From an uncultured Clostridium sp. (GTDB lineage Bacteria; Bacillota; Clostridia; TANB77; CAG-508): a DNA stretch of 50,316 bases. The notes beneath the pieces were generated by a model, which worked only from the letters and a program-made list of their open reading frames with translations, made no database searches and was not told the DNA's origin. The first letter of the stretch is position 1, and each line of letters opens with the position of its first letter. A program made the position numbers and the translations under genes. The stretch spans positions 1-50,316 of the forward strand of contig CANPOS010000011.1 of NCBI GenBank assembly GCA_947575745.1. The letters are read 5' to 3'. This document shows, piece by piece, positions 18,557 through 28,814 of the stretch.

Positions 18557-18585
18557 GTATGCAATTTGCAAAGCAAATTGCATAC
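18557..18585. repeat. Perfect 12-bp hairpin after the aspartate kinase gene
   Basis: GTATGCAATTTG/CAAATTGCATAC with a 5-nt loop. No T-run follows, so it is not a standard terminator; it may be part of the dispersed repeat. Confidence 0.6.
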
Positions 18586-18660
18586 ATTAGAAAACGCCTA
18601 GCACTATACTAATTCTTATTCAAACTTAATAAGTATCTAAAGAAAGGATTGATATAAGAT

Positions 18661-19674
18661 ATGAATAATAAAAAATATAAACTTGCACTTGTTGGTGCAA
18701 CTGGCGTAGTTGGAAAAGTTGCAAGACAAGTATTAGAAGAAAAAAATTTACCAATTTATGAATATGCATTCTTTGCATCTCATAAATCGGCTGGAAGTGA
18801 AATTGAATTTAAAGGAAAAAAATATATAGTTAAAGAATTAAAAGAAGATTCTTTTGATGAAGGATTTGATTATGCAATATTCTCAGCAGGAGGGGAAACC
18901 TCTAAAAAATATGCCCCAATTGCAGCATCAAAAGGTTGTATAGTAATAGATAATAGTAGTGCTTGGAGAATGGATAAAGAAGTTCCTTTAATAGTTCCAG
19001 AAGTAAATAGCGAAGAAATAAAAAATAACAAAGGAATAATCGCAAACCCTAATTGTTCTACTATTCAAGCAGTAGTTCCTTTAAAAGTTTTAGATGATAA
19101 ATACAAATTAAAAAGAATAGTATATTCAACTTATCAAGCTGTGTCAGGTGCAGGAATTAAAGGAATAAACGATTTAAAATATGGAAATGAAGAAGGGTAT
19201 GAATTACAAAAATTCCCATATCCAATAATTAATAACTGTCTACCACATATAGACGTATTTTTAGATAATGGATACACAAAAGAAGAAGAAAAAATGATAA
19301 ATGAAACTAGAAAGATATTAAATAAACCTGAACTTAGAATAACAGCAACAACTGTTAGAGTTCCTGTTATAAATTCACATAGTGAATCTATAAATGTAGA
19401 ATTCGAAAATAGCTTTGATTTAAACGAACTTGTTAATTTATTAAAAAATTCTAAAAATATTATAGTTGAAGACGATGTTAAAAATAATATATATCCATTA
19501 GCAATAAATGCTTCTGGACATGACGAAGTATATGTTGGAAGAATAAGAAGAGATTATAGCGTAGAAAATGGAATAAACTTATGGGTAGTTGCAGATAACA
19601 TAAGAAAAGGTGCTGCAAGTAATGCTATCCAAATAGTAGAAGAACTTATGCAGCAAGACAACTTGACAAATTAG
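18661..19674 (+). CDS. asd: Aspartate-semialdehyde dehydrogenase
   Basis: The 337-residue enzyme of the aspartate pathway reduces aspartyl phosphate to the semialdehyde with NADPH. Glycine-rich nucleotide site LVGATGVVGKVARQVLEE, catalytic Cys in NPNCSTIQAV, QAVSGAG motif and RVPVINSHSE with the catalytic His. The AAAGGA site is correctly placed. With the upstream aspartate kinase it would supply diaminopimelate for the cell wall and dihydrodipicolinate for the spore, matching dpaB at 28.1 kb. Confidence 0.95.
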   Translation: MNNKKYKLALVGATGVVGKVARQVLEEKNLPIYEYAFFASHKSAGSEIEFKGKKYIVKELKEDSFDEGFDYAIFSAGGETSKKYAPIAASKGCIVIDNSSAWRMDKEVPLIVPEVNSEEIKNNKGIIANPNCSTIQAVVPLKVLDDKYKLKRIVYSTYQAVSGAGIKGINDLKYGNEEGYELQKFPYPIINNCLPHIDVFLDNGYTKEEEKMINETRKILNKPELRITATTVRVPVINSHSESINVEFENSFDLNELVNLLKNSKNIIVEDDVKNNIYPLAINASGHDEVYVGRIRRDYSVENGINLWVVADNIRKGAASNAIQIVEELMQQDNLTN

Positions 19675-19701
19675 CTAATTTAGTTTAGAATAAATTTTAG
19701 A

Positions 19702-20030
19702 GTAAATTGGATAGTCGCGTATACGTTTGTATATGAGGAAAGTCCGGGCTCCATAGAGCAAGGGTGCTGGATAACGTCCAGTGAGGGAAACCTTAAGGAA
19801 AGTGCAACAGAAAATAAACGCCATAGTTTTCTATGGTAAGTGTGAAAAGGCGAGGTAAGAGCTCACCGCTGGTATGGTGACATACTGGGTCAGTGTAAAC
19901 CCCACCTGGAGCAACGCTAACTAAGAACACAAGGTTGCTCGCCAGTTTCTTAAAAAGTGGCTAGAGATATATAGTAATATATATTCGAGATAAATGACTA
20001 TTCACGACAGAACCCGGCTTATAGATTTAC
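19702..20030 (+). ncRNA. rnpB: RNase P RNA, type A
   Basis: The catalytic RNA of RNase P. The universal core is present: GAGGAAAGTCCGGGCTCC at the 5' side (19734 onward), AGGGTGCTGG, GAGGGAAACCTTAAGGAAAG, and the 3' core ACAGAACCCGGCTTA. Ends pair (GTAAAT at 19702, ATTTAC at 20030). The P-region layout looks type A rather than the Bacillus type B. A terminator follows. Confidence 0.93.
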
Positions 20031-20048
20031 TTTTAATTAAAAATATTT

Positions 20049-20079
20049 GGAAGTTCTAATAATGAACTTCCTTTGTTTT
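20049..20079 (+). terminator. Terminator after rnpB
   Basis: GGAAGTTC/GAACTTCC stem followed by TTTGTTTTG. Confidence 0.75.
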
Positions 20080-20114
20080 GGGTAATTTTGGGGACGGACT
20101 CAAAAATCACCTCA

Positions 20115-20988
20115 TTAATCAATTATTCTTTTCATGTCATTAGATAAATCTGCAATGATTTTCATATTTTTCTTTGTTATAGGGTGGACAAAACTCACTT
20201 TATATGCATGCAAAGCTTGTCTATCTATTAAACTAGAAGCTTTACCATAAAGAGTATCGCCGAAGGAGCGGATTACCTATATATTTAGAGTGGACTCGTA
20301 TTTGGTGTGTCCTTCCTGTTTCTAAAATAAAATGAACTATACTAAAATTATCTTTTTCCGATATTACTTCATAATGAGTTTTCGCCTCTTGTCCATCCAT
20401 ACTAACGCATCTTTCAATAATGCTTCCTTCTCTTCTTGCAATAGGAGCACTAATTATCCCTGATTTTTCACTTAAGTATCCATCTAATATGCCTATATAT
20501 TCTTTCTTAAAAATATTTTCTTTCATTTGGGAAATTAAGGCTTCTTGTATATACTCATTTTTAGCAAATATAACTATACCAGAAGTGTCTTTATCTAATC
20601 TATTAACAATTCGTATCTTTCTATGTAAAGAAATACTATCAAAATAATATTTTACTCCATTTGATAAACTATCTGAAAAATGTGTTATAGAAGGGTGTAC
20701 AGCAACAAATGGAGATTTATTTATAATTAATATATATTTATCTTCATACAATATATCTAAAGACATTTTAGTAGGCACAATATTCGAATTATCTTCTTCA
20801 AAATTCAAATCAATTTCAACTATGTCATTTATCTTTAAAATACTATCATAAGAGATAGGGGAGCCATTTAGAAATATATGATTTCCTCTTTTTGATTTTA
20901 AATATAATCTTGAGGAAATATTAAATTTCTCTCTTAAAACTTGTTTTATTGTTAAATTATCCTCAATTACTTTATAATATAAATCCAT
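20115..20988 (-). CDS. RluD-family pseudouridine synthase with one CGG frameshift site
   Basis: S4 domain at the N-terminus (about 12-70; SSRLYLKSKRGNHIFLNG), then the synthase domain with the catalytic Asp in RIVNRLDKDTSGIVIFAK and the closing ETGRTHQIRVH motif. CGG (20260-20262, minus strand) is codon 243. Skipping the C gives IGNPLL-GDTLYGKAS, the invariant HP(I)xGDxLYG block of the family, then RQALHAYKVSFVHP and a stop at 20115. Total 290 residues. Converts uridine to pseudouridine in 23S rRNA or tRNA. Without the shift the C-terminal part of the active-site fold is lost. Confidence 0.9.
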
Positions 20989-21098
20989 ATATAAGCCTCC
21001 AATTTCTTTAAATTATATCATTATTTTTTTAATTTCTTCAACTTTTAATGTACTTTTTATAGAAATAATGGTATAATTTTAATTATTATTAATTATAT

Positions 21099-21183
21099 GC
21101 GAGTATGCTGGAATTGGCAGACAGGCACGTTTGAGGGGCGTGTGTGAAATCACGTATGGGTTCAAATCCCATTACTCGCACCA
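21099..21183 (+). tRNA. tRNA-Leu (anticodon GAG)
   Basis: Acceptor GCGAGTA pairs with TACTCGC; the anticodon stem CACGT/GCGTG encloses TTGAGGG, giving GAG for CUU/CUC. A long class II variable arm (TGTGAAATCACG) and T-arm ATGGG-TTCAAAT-CCCAT follow. CCA is encoded. It is the only tRNA in the window. Confidence 0.93.
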
Positions 21184-21193
21184 AAATCCTTAG

Positions 21194-21222
21194 TTGCTGT
21201 TTTATGTAAATTATGTTATAAT
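21194..21222 (+). promoter_or_regulatory. Promoter of cassette B
   Basis: TTGCTG, 17-bp spacer, TATAAT; about 25 nt before the GGAGG of the gene. Confidence 0.75.
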
Positions 21223-21257
21223 ATTATTATAAAAATTTTTATTGGAGGTATAGAGTT

Positions 21258-21764
21258 ATGTCAGACATTCTTTATTTTGTTCCAGGCAATAATGAGCGGT
21301 ATATCAACAAAAACTGGAAATCTAAGATAACAATTGGGAATAAAATCTCTAAAGAGGGATATTATATTGGGACAGCAAAAGAAAGAGAAAGGTGCTGGAT
21401 TTTCTATGGTAAACCATATATTCCTACTGACACAGATGTCCCTTCCAAAGTGGATTTTGATCCTAGTCCATACCGAGCTGGCATTGACCAAGATAGCATT
21501 CAGTATTTCCTTGTGAGACACAAAAAAAGTGATGCATATTTTGTTATTTGCTCTTACTTACTTGATCGTCGTTATCCGATATATCGAGAACGTCATTTTT
21601 CCGAATTACTTACATTTATTGACGGTAAATGGGTAATAATACGGGAAACGCCAATTGATTCGGATCGAAGGCACACAAATGACAAAATATTGGAGTACTG
21701 GAGAAAATACGGCAACTACTATGAAGAAGATTTCGAAGTAATTCGTGAACTTAATCGTTCGTAA
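21258..21764 (+). CDS. Foreign single-gene cassette B, unknown protein
   Basis: I do not recognise this 168-residue protein. It is soluble, rich in Tyr, Arg and Asp (KERERCWIFYGKPYIP, LLDRRYPIYRERHFSEL, EYWRKYGNYYEEDFEVI), with no signal peptide. The start follows TTGGAGG. Two in-frame CGG codons (NNERYIN; WVIIRETP) must be read as Arg, because a shift there would break the frame. CGT, CGA and other codons rare in native genes are frequent. Independent promoter and terminator. Adjacent to a tRNA gene, a common integration spot, but no integrase is next to it. Confidence 0.7.
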   Translation: MSDILYFVPGNNERYINKNWKSKITIGNKISKEGYYIGTAKERERCWIFYGKPYIPTDTDVPSKVDFDPSPYRAGIDQDSIQYFLVRHKKSDAYFVICSYLLDRRYPIYRERHFSELLTFIDGKWVIIRETPIDSDRRHTNDKILEYWRKYGNYYEEDFEVIRELNRS

Positions 21765-21771
21765 GTACCTC

Positions 21772-21809
21772 AGAGTGCATAAGCTTTGCTTGTGCACTCT
21801 ATTCTTTCT
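21772..21809 (+). terminator. Terminator of cassette B
   Basis: AGAGTGCA/TGCACTCT stem with an AAGC..GCTT inner part, then ATTCTTTCTT. Confidence 0.8.
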
Positions 21810-21837
21810 TGTTTATTTAAATAAAACATGTTATAAT
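21809..21837 (+). promoter_or_regulatory. Promoter of cassette C
   Basis: TTGTTT, 17-bp spacer, TATAAT, directly abutting the terminator of cassette B. Confidence 0.7.
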
Positions 21838-21905
21838 AAAAATGTAAGAAACGTCAAGACGTCTTGCAAAGCACATTTCCAAATTTTATTTTAGGAGATG
21901 AAAAA

Positions 21906-22370
21906 ATGGTAGAATTAGTAGTCCCTGTCCAAAGTGTACTGAATATCCTTGCACAAGGATTGTCCATTCGGTACACTGAGCAAAAACTGGTAAACCTTTT
22001 CCCAATGAAATTTCTGCCCTTCGTTCAGTACAAGCCTGTATCTGATGAAGTTCAGGAAACCTTCAAGAATGAGTTAAAAGCTCAGTTGGAGGAGAGTGCC
22101 CAAGAGCTTCCCCCTTCAAGTGTAATCTACCTCAGCTGTTACTTTGGCAAAGTTCGTGGCAATTCACTTCTTCACTATGGCTCACCTGTTGCAAGCCTGA
22201 GCGCTGAGATGGCTGAGGCAATTTCCAAGTTACCTCAGTTAAATGATGAAGAAACCTATGGCTTTCAATATCCTACCTCTGCTTGTTTCAGGCTGAACTC
22301 CGACAAAGAGTTTGAAGTAGATTTGGAAAAGCTTTCTCCGTGGATTCTGGACAATATTTCGGACAGCTAA
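21906..22370 (+). CDS. Foreign single-gene cassette C, unknown protein
   Basis: I do not recognise this 154-residue protein. The ATG at 21906 follows AGGAGATG at good spacing. It is acidic and soluble, with no signal peptide (MVELVVPVQSVLNILAQ, SSVIYLSCYFGKVRGNSLL, YGFQYPTSACFRLN). One in-frame CGG (LSIRYTEQ) must be read as Arg: a +1 shift there hits a stop about eight codons later. Codons such as CTG, GTC, CCC, GGC and AGC are common, unlike neighbouring native genes. It forms a tandem pair with cassette B but each has its own promoter and terminator. Confidence 0.7.
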   Translation: MVELVVPVQSVLNILAQGLSIRYTEQKLVNLFPMKFLPFVQYKPVSDEVQETFKNELKAQLEESAQELPPSSVIYLSCYFGKVRGNSLLHYGSPVASLSAEMAEAISKLPQLNDEETYGFQYPTSACFRLNSDKEFEVDLEKLSPWILDNISDS

Positions 22371-22379
22371 ATTTCCATT

Positions 22380-22423
22380 GCCACCCCTGTTTTGTTTTTG
22401 CAAAGCAGGGGATTTGGCTTTTT
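22380..22423 (+). terminator. Terminator of cassette C
   Basis: GCCACCCCTG paired with CAGGGGATTTGGC, then CTTTTTAT. Confidence 0.8.
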
Positions 22424-22470
22424 ATCATAATATATTCCCTCATACACTATTAAAAAAATCCCATAAGTAC

Positions 22471-22499
22471 TTGTAATTTCTGTAATTATGCTATATAAT
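22471..22499 (+). promoter_or_regulatory. Promoter of pta-ackA
   Basis: TTGTAA, 17-bp spacer, TATAAT, about 30 nt before the pta start. Confidence 0.65.
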
Positions 22500-22530
22500 T
22501 ATATATAATTATTTTAATAGGAGGAAAAAA

Positions 22531-23536
22531 ATGTCTTTTATTGAAGAAATAAAAAATAGAGCAAGAAAAGATATTAAAACTATTGCTCTACCAGAAGCAA
22601 ATGATATAAGAACTTTAGAAGCAGTAGATATAATCTTAAAAGAAGGTTTTTCAAATATTATTTTAATTCGGAAATGAAAAAGAAACTTTAGAACTTGCAA
22701 AATCAAAAAATTTAGATATCTCAAAAGCAAGTATAATAAATCCAGAAACTTCAACTGAATATAATAATTACGTTCAAGAATTTTACAATTTAAGAAAAGC
22801 AAAAGGAATAACTGAAGAAAAGGCAAAAGAGTTAATCTTAGATCCTGTTTATTTTGGAATGATGATGGTAAAATGTGGAATGGCTGATGGGCTTGTTTCA
22901 GGTGCTGCACATTCAACAGCTGATACATTACGTCCTGCACTACAAATACTAAAAACAGCTCCAGGTACAAAGCTCGTTTCTGCCTTTTTTGTAATGTGTG
23001 TTCCTAATTGTCAATATGGAGAAAATGGGACTTTTGTATTTTCTGATTGTGGTTTAAATATAAATCCAACAGCTGATGAATTATCAGAAATTGCCATTTC
23101 TTCTAGTAAAAGTTTTGAACAATTAGTTAATAAAAAATCACAAGTAGCAATGCTTTCATTTTCTACACACGGAAGCGGTAAATCAGAGTTAGTAGATAAA
23201 GTAACTCAAGCGACAAAACTTGTAAAAGAAAAGGCTCCCGAACTTTCTGTTGATGGAGAATTACAATCAGATGCAGCAATAATTCCAGAAATTGCAAAAT
23301 CTAAAGCACCAGATAGTCCAATTGCTGGAAAAGCAAATACTTTAATATTTCCTGATTTGAATACAGGAAATATATCATATAAATTAGTACAAAGACTTGC
23401 AAAAGCTGAAGCATATGGTCCACTTTGTCAAGGTATTGCAAAACCTGTTAATGATTTATCAAGAGGATGTAGCAGTTCAGATATAGTTGGAGTAGTTGCA
23501 ATTACTGCAGTTCAAGCCCAATCATTCATTAACTAG
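22531..23536 (+). CDS. pta: Phosphate acetyltransferase with one CGG frameshift site
   Basis: Converts acetyl-CoA and phosphate to acetyl phosphate, which acetate kinase then uses to make ATP. The start MSFIEEIKNRARKDIKTIAL follows AGGAGG. CGG at 22669-22671 is codon 47. Skipping the C gives IILI-GNEKETLELAKS, the conserved second strand (ILIGN) of Pta. The rest is typical: MMVKCGMADGLVSGAAHSTA, FSDCGLNINPTADELSEIA, LSFSTHGSGKSE, ANTLIFPDLNTGNI. Total 334 residues, normal length. Without the shift only a 47-residue stub would be made and this core fermentation enzyme would be missing. Confidence 0.95.
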
Positions 23537-23575
23537 ATACGTAATAAAAAATTTTAATATAAAGGAGATTAAAAT

Positions 23576-24766
23576 ATGAAAATTTTAGTTTTAAACTCAG
23601 GAAGTTCTTCATTAAAATATCAATTAATAGATATGACAAATGAAGAAGTAATTGCAAAAGGTAACTTTGAAAGAATAGGACAAGACAATTCTTTCTTAAC
23701 ACACAAGGTAGGAGAGGAGAAGCATTTAATTGAAACTCCTGTAAAAAATCATGAAGAAGCTATTAAACTTGTACTAGAACAATTCACTCACCCAGAATAT
23801 GGAGTAATAAAAGTACTTGGAGAAATTGATGCAGTAGGACATAGATTAGTTCATGGTGGAGAAAAATTCTCAAGCTCAGTAGTTATAAATGATGAGGTTA
23901 TAGAAAAAGTTAAAGAATGTAGTAGTTTAGCCCCATTACATAATCCTGCTGGTATTTTAGGAATAGAGGCTTGCAAAAGATTAATGCCAGGAACACCTAT
24001 GGTTGGTGTATTTGATACAGCTTTTCATCAAACAATGCCAAAAGAACACTACATTTATCCAATACCTTATGAATATTATGAAAAATATGGTATTCGTAAA
24101 TATGGTTTCCATGGTACATCTCATAGATTTGTTTCAGAAAGAGCAGCAGAACTTATGGGAGGTCAAAGAGAAGATTTAAAAATCGTAACTTGCCATTTAG
24201 GACAAGGTGCGAGTATAGCTGCTATAAAAGGTGGAAAATGTTTAGACACAAGTATGGGATTAACACCTCTTGCAGGAATTCCTATGGGAACTAGATGTGG
24301 AGACATAGATCCAGCAATAGTAAAATATTTAATGGAAACTGAAAATCTTTCAATACAAGAAGTAGATACTATACTAAATAAAAAATCAGGAGCACTTGGA
24401 ATTTCTGGAATAAGCCCAGATTTTAGAGATATAGAAACAGCTAAAGCAGAAGGTAATGAAAGAGCAAAATTAGCACTTGATAACTACAACTATCTAGTTG
24501 CTCAACATATTGGAAAATATGCAGTGACTTTACAAGGGCTTGATGCAATAGTATTTACAGCAGGAGTTGGAGAAAATCCAGGAACTGTAAGACAAGGAGT
24601 TTGTGATCAACTAGCATTTATGGGAGTTAAAATAGATGAAGAAAAGAACTTCAAAAGAGGATGTGAAGGAGAACTTTCTACACCAGATTCAAAAGTAAAA
24701 GTATTTGTAATACCAACTAATGAAGAATTAGTAATCGCAAGAGATACTATGAATTTAGTTAAATAA
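23576..24766 (+). CDS. ackA: Acetate kinase
   Basis: The 396-residue partner of Pta makes acetate and ATP from acetyl phosphate. Start [19 protein letters not shown], active-site region DTAFHQTMP, the [14 protein letters not shown] signature and [16 protein letters not shown] precedes the ATG. It lies 39 bp after pta, so the two form an operon for acetate fermentation. No CGG site. Confidence 0.97.
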   Translation: MKILVLNSGSSSLKYQLIDMTNEEVIAKGNFERIGQDNSFLTHKVGEEKHLIETPVKNHEEAIKLVLEQFTHPEYGVIKVLGEIDAVGHRLVHGGEKFSSSVVINDEVIEKVKECSSLAPLHNPAGILGIEACKRLMPGTPMVGVFDTAFHQTMPKEHYIYPIPYEYYEKYGIRKYGFHGTSHRFVSERAAELMGGQREDLKIVTCHLGQGASIAAIKGGKCLDTSMGLTPLAGIPMGTRCGDIDPAIVKYLMETENLSIQEVDTILNKKSGALGISGISPDFRDIETAKAEGNERAKLALDNYNYLVAQHIGKYAVTLQGLDAIVFTAGVGENPGTVRQGVCDQLAFMGVKIDEEKNFKRGCEGELSTPDSKVKVFVIPTNEELVIARDTMNLVK

Positions 24767-24791
24767 TATGTAGTGTAAAACTACTAAACAA

Positions 24792-24823
24792 ATTAGAGGT
24801 TAAAAAATAACCTCTAATATTTA
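24792..24823 (+). terminator. Terminator of pta-ackA
   Basis: ATTAGAGGTTA/TAACCTCTAAT, 11-bp stem with AT-rich tail. Confidence 0.75.
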
Positions 24824-24847
24824 ATATAGAAATGGAGGAAGAAACAA

Positions 24848-26359
24848 ATGGCAAAAATTTTACCAGACATATCGAGAACATTTAATGAATTTTTATTATT
24901 ACCAAATTTAACAACAGAAGAATGTATACCAACAAATGTATCATTAAAAACACCATTAGTTAAATTCAAGAAAGGAGAAGAACCAAAGTATCATGCAAAT
25001 ATTCCTATGGTTTCTGCTATAATGCAATCAGTTTCAGGAGAAAAAATGGGAGTTGCACTTGCACGTGAAGGTGGAGTTAGTTTTATCTATGGAGCACAAT
25101 CTATAGAATCTCAAGCTCAAATGGTTTATCGTGTAAAAAAACATAAAGCAGGATTTGTAATAAGTGACTCAAATGTAAAATCAGGAACATCTTTAAGAGA
25201 AGTATTATCTTTATCAAAAAGGACTGGACATTCAACAGTTATTGTGACAGATGATGGAACAGCTAATGGAAAATTTTTAGGAATCGTTACAGATAAAGAT
25301 TATCGTCCTTCAAAAGACGATTTAGATGCTCCAATAGACAATTATATGACTAAAGCAGAAGATACTATCTCTGCAAAAAAAGGAACTACTTTATCAGAAG
25401 CAAATGATATTATATGGAGCCACAAGATAAACTGCTTACCAATTCTTACAGATGAAGGAAACTTAAAATATTTAGTATTTAGAAAAGATTATGAAGAAAG
25501 AAAAAATAATCCAAACTCTTTATTAGATGAAAATAAAAGATATGTTGTAGGAGCTGGAATAAACACAAGAGATTACAAAGAAAGAATACCAGCTTTAGTA
25601 GATGCTGGTGTTGATATGCTTTGTATGGATTCTTCAGACGGATATTCAATATGGCAAAAACAAACTATTGATTTCGTTAGAGAAAGATATGGAGATAATG
25701 TAAAAATAGGTGCTGGAAATGTAGTGGATGCTGAAGGATTTAAATATCTTGCAGAAGCAGGAGCAGACTTTATCAAAGTTGGTGTTGGTGGAGGATCTAT
25801 CTGTATCACTAGAGAAACAAAAGGTATAGGACGTGGACAAGCAAGTGCTTTAATAGATGTAGTTGCAGCAAGAGATAAATATTTTGAAGAAACAGGAGTT
25901 TATATACCAGTATGTTCAGATGGAGGTATAGTTCATGACCACCACATAACAATAGCTTTAGCTTTAGGTGCAGACTTTGTTATGATGGGAAGATATTTTG
26001 CAAGATTTGACGAAAGTCCAACTAGAGTATTAAAAATAGGTAACAACTATGTTAAAGAATATTGGGGAGAGGGCTCTAATCGTGCTAAAAATTGGCAGAG
26101 ATACGATTTAGGAGGAGATAAAGATAAATTATCTTTCGAAGAAGGTGTTGACTCTTATATACCTTATGCTGGACCTTTAAAAGATACCCTAGATGTAACA
26201 ATATTGAAGATAAAATCAACAATGTGTAACTGTGGAGCAACAACAATACCTGAGCTTCACGAAAAAGCTAGATTAACAATGGTTTCTGACGTAAGTATTT
26301 CAGAAGGAAAAGCACACGATGTAATATTAAAAGAGATAGATAATTCATATAAAAACTAA
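24848..26359 (+). CDS. guaB: IMP dehydrogenase
   Basis: Oxidises IMP to XMP with NAD, the committed step to guanine nucleotides. The 503-residue enzyme has a TIM barrel interrupted by a CBS-domain pair (about 105-225). The catalytic loop [20 protein letters not shown] holds the active Cys. [20 protein letters not shown] and MGRYF are standard. GGAGG precedes the ATG. guaA lies convergent just beyond a shared terminator. No CGG in frame. Confidence 0.96.
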   Translation: MAKILPDISRTFNEFLLLPNLTTEECIPTNVSLKTPLVKFKKGEEPKYHANIPMVSAIMQSVSGEKMGVALAREGGVSFIYGAQSIESQAQMVYRVKKHKAGFVISDSNVKSGTSLREVLSLSKRTGHSTVIVTDDGTANGKFLGIVTDKDYRPSKDDLDAPIDNYMTKAEDTISAKKGTTLSEANDIIWSHKINCLPILTDEGNLKYLVFRKDYEERKNNPNSLLDENKRYVVGAGINTRDYKERIPALVDAGVDMLCMDSSDGYSIWQKQTIDFVRERYGDNVKIGAGNVVDAEGFKYLAEAGADFIKVGVGGGSICITRETKGIGRGQASALIDVVAARDKYFEETGVYIPVCSDGGIVHDHHITIALALGADFVMMGRYFARFDESPTRVLKIGNNYVKEYWGEGSNRAKNWQRYDLGGDKDKLSFEEGVDSYIPYAGPLKDTLDVTILKIKSTMCNCGATTIPELHEKARLTMVSDVSISEGKAHDVILKEIDNSYKN

Positions 26360-26361
26360 CA

Positions 26362-26402
26362 AAAAATAACCAAGAGTTTTAAGGCTCTTGGTTATTTTTT
26401 TG
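26362..26402. terminator. Shared terminator between guaB and guaA
   Basis: AATAACCAAGAG/CTCTTGGTTATT with a T-run on the plus strand and an A-run on the other side, serving the convergent genes. Confidence 0.85.
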
Positions 26403-26409
26403 TATATAA

Positions 26410-27948
26410 TTATTCCCATTCAATAGTAGCAGGTGGTTTAGACGTTATATCATAAACTATTCTGTTTATATTTTTTATCTCATTTACAATCCTTGTAGAA
26501 ACTTTTTCTAGTATTTCATAAGGAATTTTAGCCCAAGTTGCAGTCATAAAATCAGAAGTTTCAACAGCACGTAGTGCTAAGGTATAGTCATAAGTTCTTA
26601 CATCTCCCATAACACCTACTGATTTTAAATTAGTTAAAACAGCAAAATATTGGCTTAAGCTTCTGTCCAATCCAGCTTTGGCAATTTCTTCTCTAAAAAT
26701 AAAATCCGCATCTTTTAGAATTTCTAATTTTTCATCTGTTATATCTCCAATAACTCTTATAGCAAGTCCTGGTCCAGGGAATGGTTGTCTATATACTAAG
26801 TTTTCTGGAATTCCAAGTTCTAATCCTGTTTTTCTAACTTCGTCTTTAAATAAATCTCTTAAAGGCTCAATAATTTCTTCAAAATCTACATAATCAGGAA
26901 GTCCTCCAACATTGTGATGGCTCTTAATTGTTTGTCCTTTTCCTGAAGAGCCACTTTCTATTACATCTGGATAAATAGTACCTTGTACCAAATATTCAAC
27001 TTTTCCAATCTTTTTAGCCTCTTCTTCAAATACTCTAATAAATTCTTCACCAATTATTTTCCTTTTTGTTTCAGGTTCAGTAACACCTGCTAATTTCTTT
27101 AAAAATCTATCTTTTGCATTTACTCTAATAAGGTTAATATCATATTGCTCTCTAAATACTTTTTCAACCTCGTCGCCTTCATTTTTTCTAAGTAAGCCAT
27201 GATCAACAAATATACAAGTTAAATTCTTTCCAATAGCTTTATTTAAAAGTACAGCAGCAACAGAAGAATCAACTCCACCAGATAAAGCACAAAGAGCTTT
27301 TTTATCTCCAATTTTTTCCTTTAAAGCTTTAACTGAATTATCTACAAATGAAGACATGTTCCATTTTCTTTCACAACCACATATATCTAGGAAATTACTT
27401 ATTATCTTTATACCATTATTTGTATGATTTACTTCTGGATGGAATTGAATTCCATATAGTTTCTTTTCATCATTTGCCATACCTGCGATAGGGCAATCAG
27501 CAGTTGATGCAATTTTTTTAAATCCTTCAGGAAGTTTATCTACGAAATCTGTATGAGTCATTAAGCAATTGTTTGTATCTCCAAATCCTTTAAAAAGGGG
27601 AGAGGTATTGTCAATATTTACTTGCATTGTTCCATATTCTCTTTTTTCAGCTCTTCTTACATTTCCTCCTAAAGTATAACTCATAAGTTGCAATCCATAA
27701 CAAATACCTAGAATAGGTATACCTAATTCAAATATTCTTTTGTCTACCATAGGAGCATTTTCTTCATAAACACTTGATGGACCTCCTGTAAAAATAATTC
27801 CTTTTGGATTCATCTCTTGAATTTTCTCTATGCTTGTATCAAATGGAACTATTTCAGAATAAACATTGTTCTCTCTAACACGTCTTGCGATTAATTGATT
27901 ATATTGTCCATAAAAATCTAATATGATTATCTTTTCGCTATTTTTCAT
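26410..27948 (-). CDS. guaA: GMP synthase (glutamine-hydrolysing)
   Basis: Makes GMP from XMP with ATP and glutamine ammonia. The 512-residue protein has the class I glutamine amidotransferase domain first (nucleophile Cys in [14 protein letters not shown] in QFHPEVNHT), then the ATP-pyrophosphatase P-loop [11 protein letters not shown], and the dimerisation domain ending KPPATIEWE. Preceded by AGGAGG. No CGG in frame. Confidence 0.97.
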   Translation of the reverse strand: MKNSEKIIILDFYGQYNQLIARRVRENNVYSEIVPFDTSIEKIQEMNPKGIIFTGGPSSVYEENAPMVDKRIFELGIPILGICYGLQLMSYTLGGNVRRAEKREYGTMQVNIDNTSPLFKGFGDTNNCLMTHTDFVDKLPEGFKKIASTADCPIAGMANDEKKLYGIQFHPEVNHTNNGIKIISNFLDICGCERKWNMSSFVDNSVKALKEKIGDKKALCALSGGVDSSVAAVLLNKAIGKNLTCIFVDHGLLRKNEGDEVEKVFREQYDINLIRVNAKDRFLKKLAGVTEPETKRKIIGEEFIRVFEEEAKKIGKVEYLVQGTIYPDVIESGSSGKGQTIKSHHNVGGLPDYVDFEEIIEPLRDLFKDEVRKTGLELGIPENLVYRQPFPGPGLAIRVIGDITDEKLEILKDADFIFREEIAKAGLDRSLSQYFAVLTNLKSVGVMGDVRTYDYTLALRAVETSDFMTATWAKIPYEILEKVSTRIVNEIKNINRIVYDITSKPPATIEWE

Positions 27949-28123
27949 TTAAACCTCCTAAAATTAAATTATAATATATTTTATCATATTTTGGTACTTT
28001 ATGTAAATATTTATTGAGCAAAATTTACATTTAATTATCATTTTACTTCAAAATATTAGTTACAAAATTTACATAATTTCATAAAATATATGGAGTATTT
28101 ATTTTTTAAGGAGGCAATAACTC

Positions 28124-28692
28124 TTGAAACTAAAAAATAAAAAAATTGCATTTGGTTTAACAAGTCCTTTTTATGCTTTTAAACCTACTATAAATGAAAT
28201 GAAAAAAATTATCTCTGAAGGGCGGAGAGATAATTCCTATAATGTCTACAATCTCTCATAGCACAAATAATAAATTTGGAAATGTCAATGAATTTGTTAA
28301 TAAGATAGAGAGTATAACTAATAAAAAAATAATCTCTAATATGGAAGAAGTAGAAGATTTAGACGCTGATATAATGATAATTGCACCATGTTCTCGGAAA
28401 TAGTATAGCAAAATTTTCATCTTCTATATATGATTCAACTGTACTTATTGCCGTAAAAACTCTTTTAAGAAAGAACAAACCTATTTTACTTGGAATAGTA
28501 ACTAAAGATGGCCTTAGCACAAATGCTGAGAATATAGGAAAACTATTAAATATGAAAAATATCTTTTTTCTGCCTTTTACCCAAGATAATCCTCTAACAA
28601 AACCAACTTCTTTGGCTTTTTCTCCAAAATATCTGTTAAAGTCAATTGAGTATGCTTTAGAATATGAGCAAATACAGCCATTATTGTTATAG
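28124..28692 (+). CDS. spoVFB: Dipicolinate synthase subunit B with two CGG frameshift sites
   Basis: Flavoprotein-like subunit of dipicolinate synthase, which oxidises dihydrodipicolinate to the spore-core compound dipicolinic acid in the mother cell. The TTG start at 28124 follows AAGGAGG by 9 nt. CGG codons lie at 28223-28225 and 28395-28397. Skipping each C gives IISEG-GEIIPIMSTIS and IIAPCS-GNSIAKFSSS; Bacillus DpaB has the same GNSMSKLA block. It continues ILLGIVTKDGL and FFLPFTQDNP. Total 188 residues, normal length. The usual partner dpaA is not beside it, so it is elsewhere or replaced. Without the shifts no functional domain remains. Confidence 0.92.
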
Positions 28693-28736
28693 CTAAAATT
28701 GTACAAACATTTTTTTGCATTTTTTATAAAAAAGTA

Positions 28737-28765
28737 TTGACATTAAACTTTTGTTCGTATATAAT
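28737..28765 (+). promoter_or_regulatory. Promoter with LexA-like operator for the LysM gene
   Basis: Perfect TTGACA (28737-28742), 17-bp spacer and TATAAT. The spacer contains AAAC-TTTT-GTTCG, close to the Firmicutes LexA box (CGAACATATGTTCG) with a degenerate left half. This suggests SOS control, as for yneA of Bacillus. Confidence 0.65.
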
Positions 28766-28814
28766 AAGTTTATCAAAGCAAAAGAATGTTTGCATAATAA
28801 AAGGAGAGATAATT

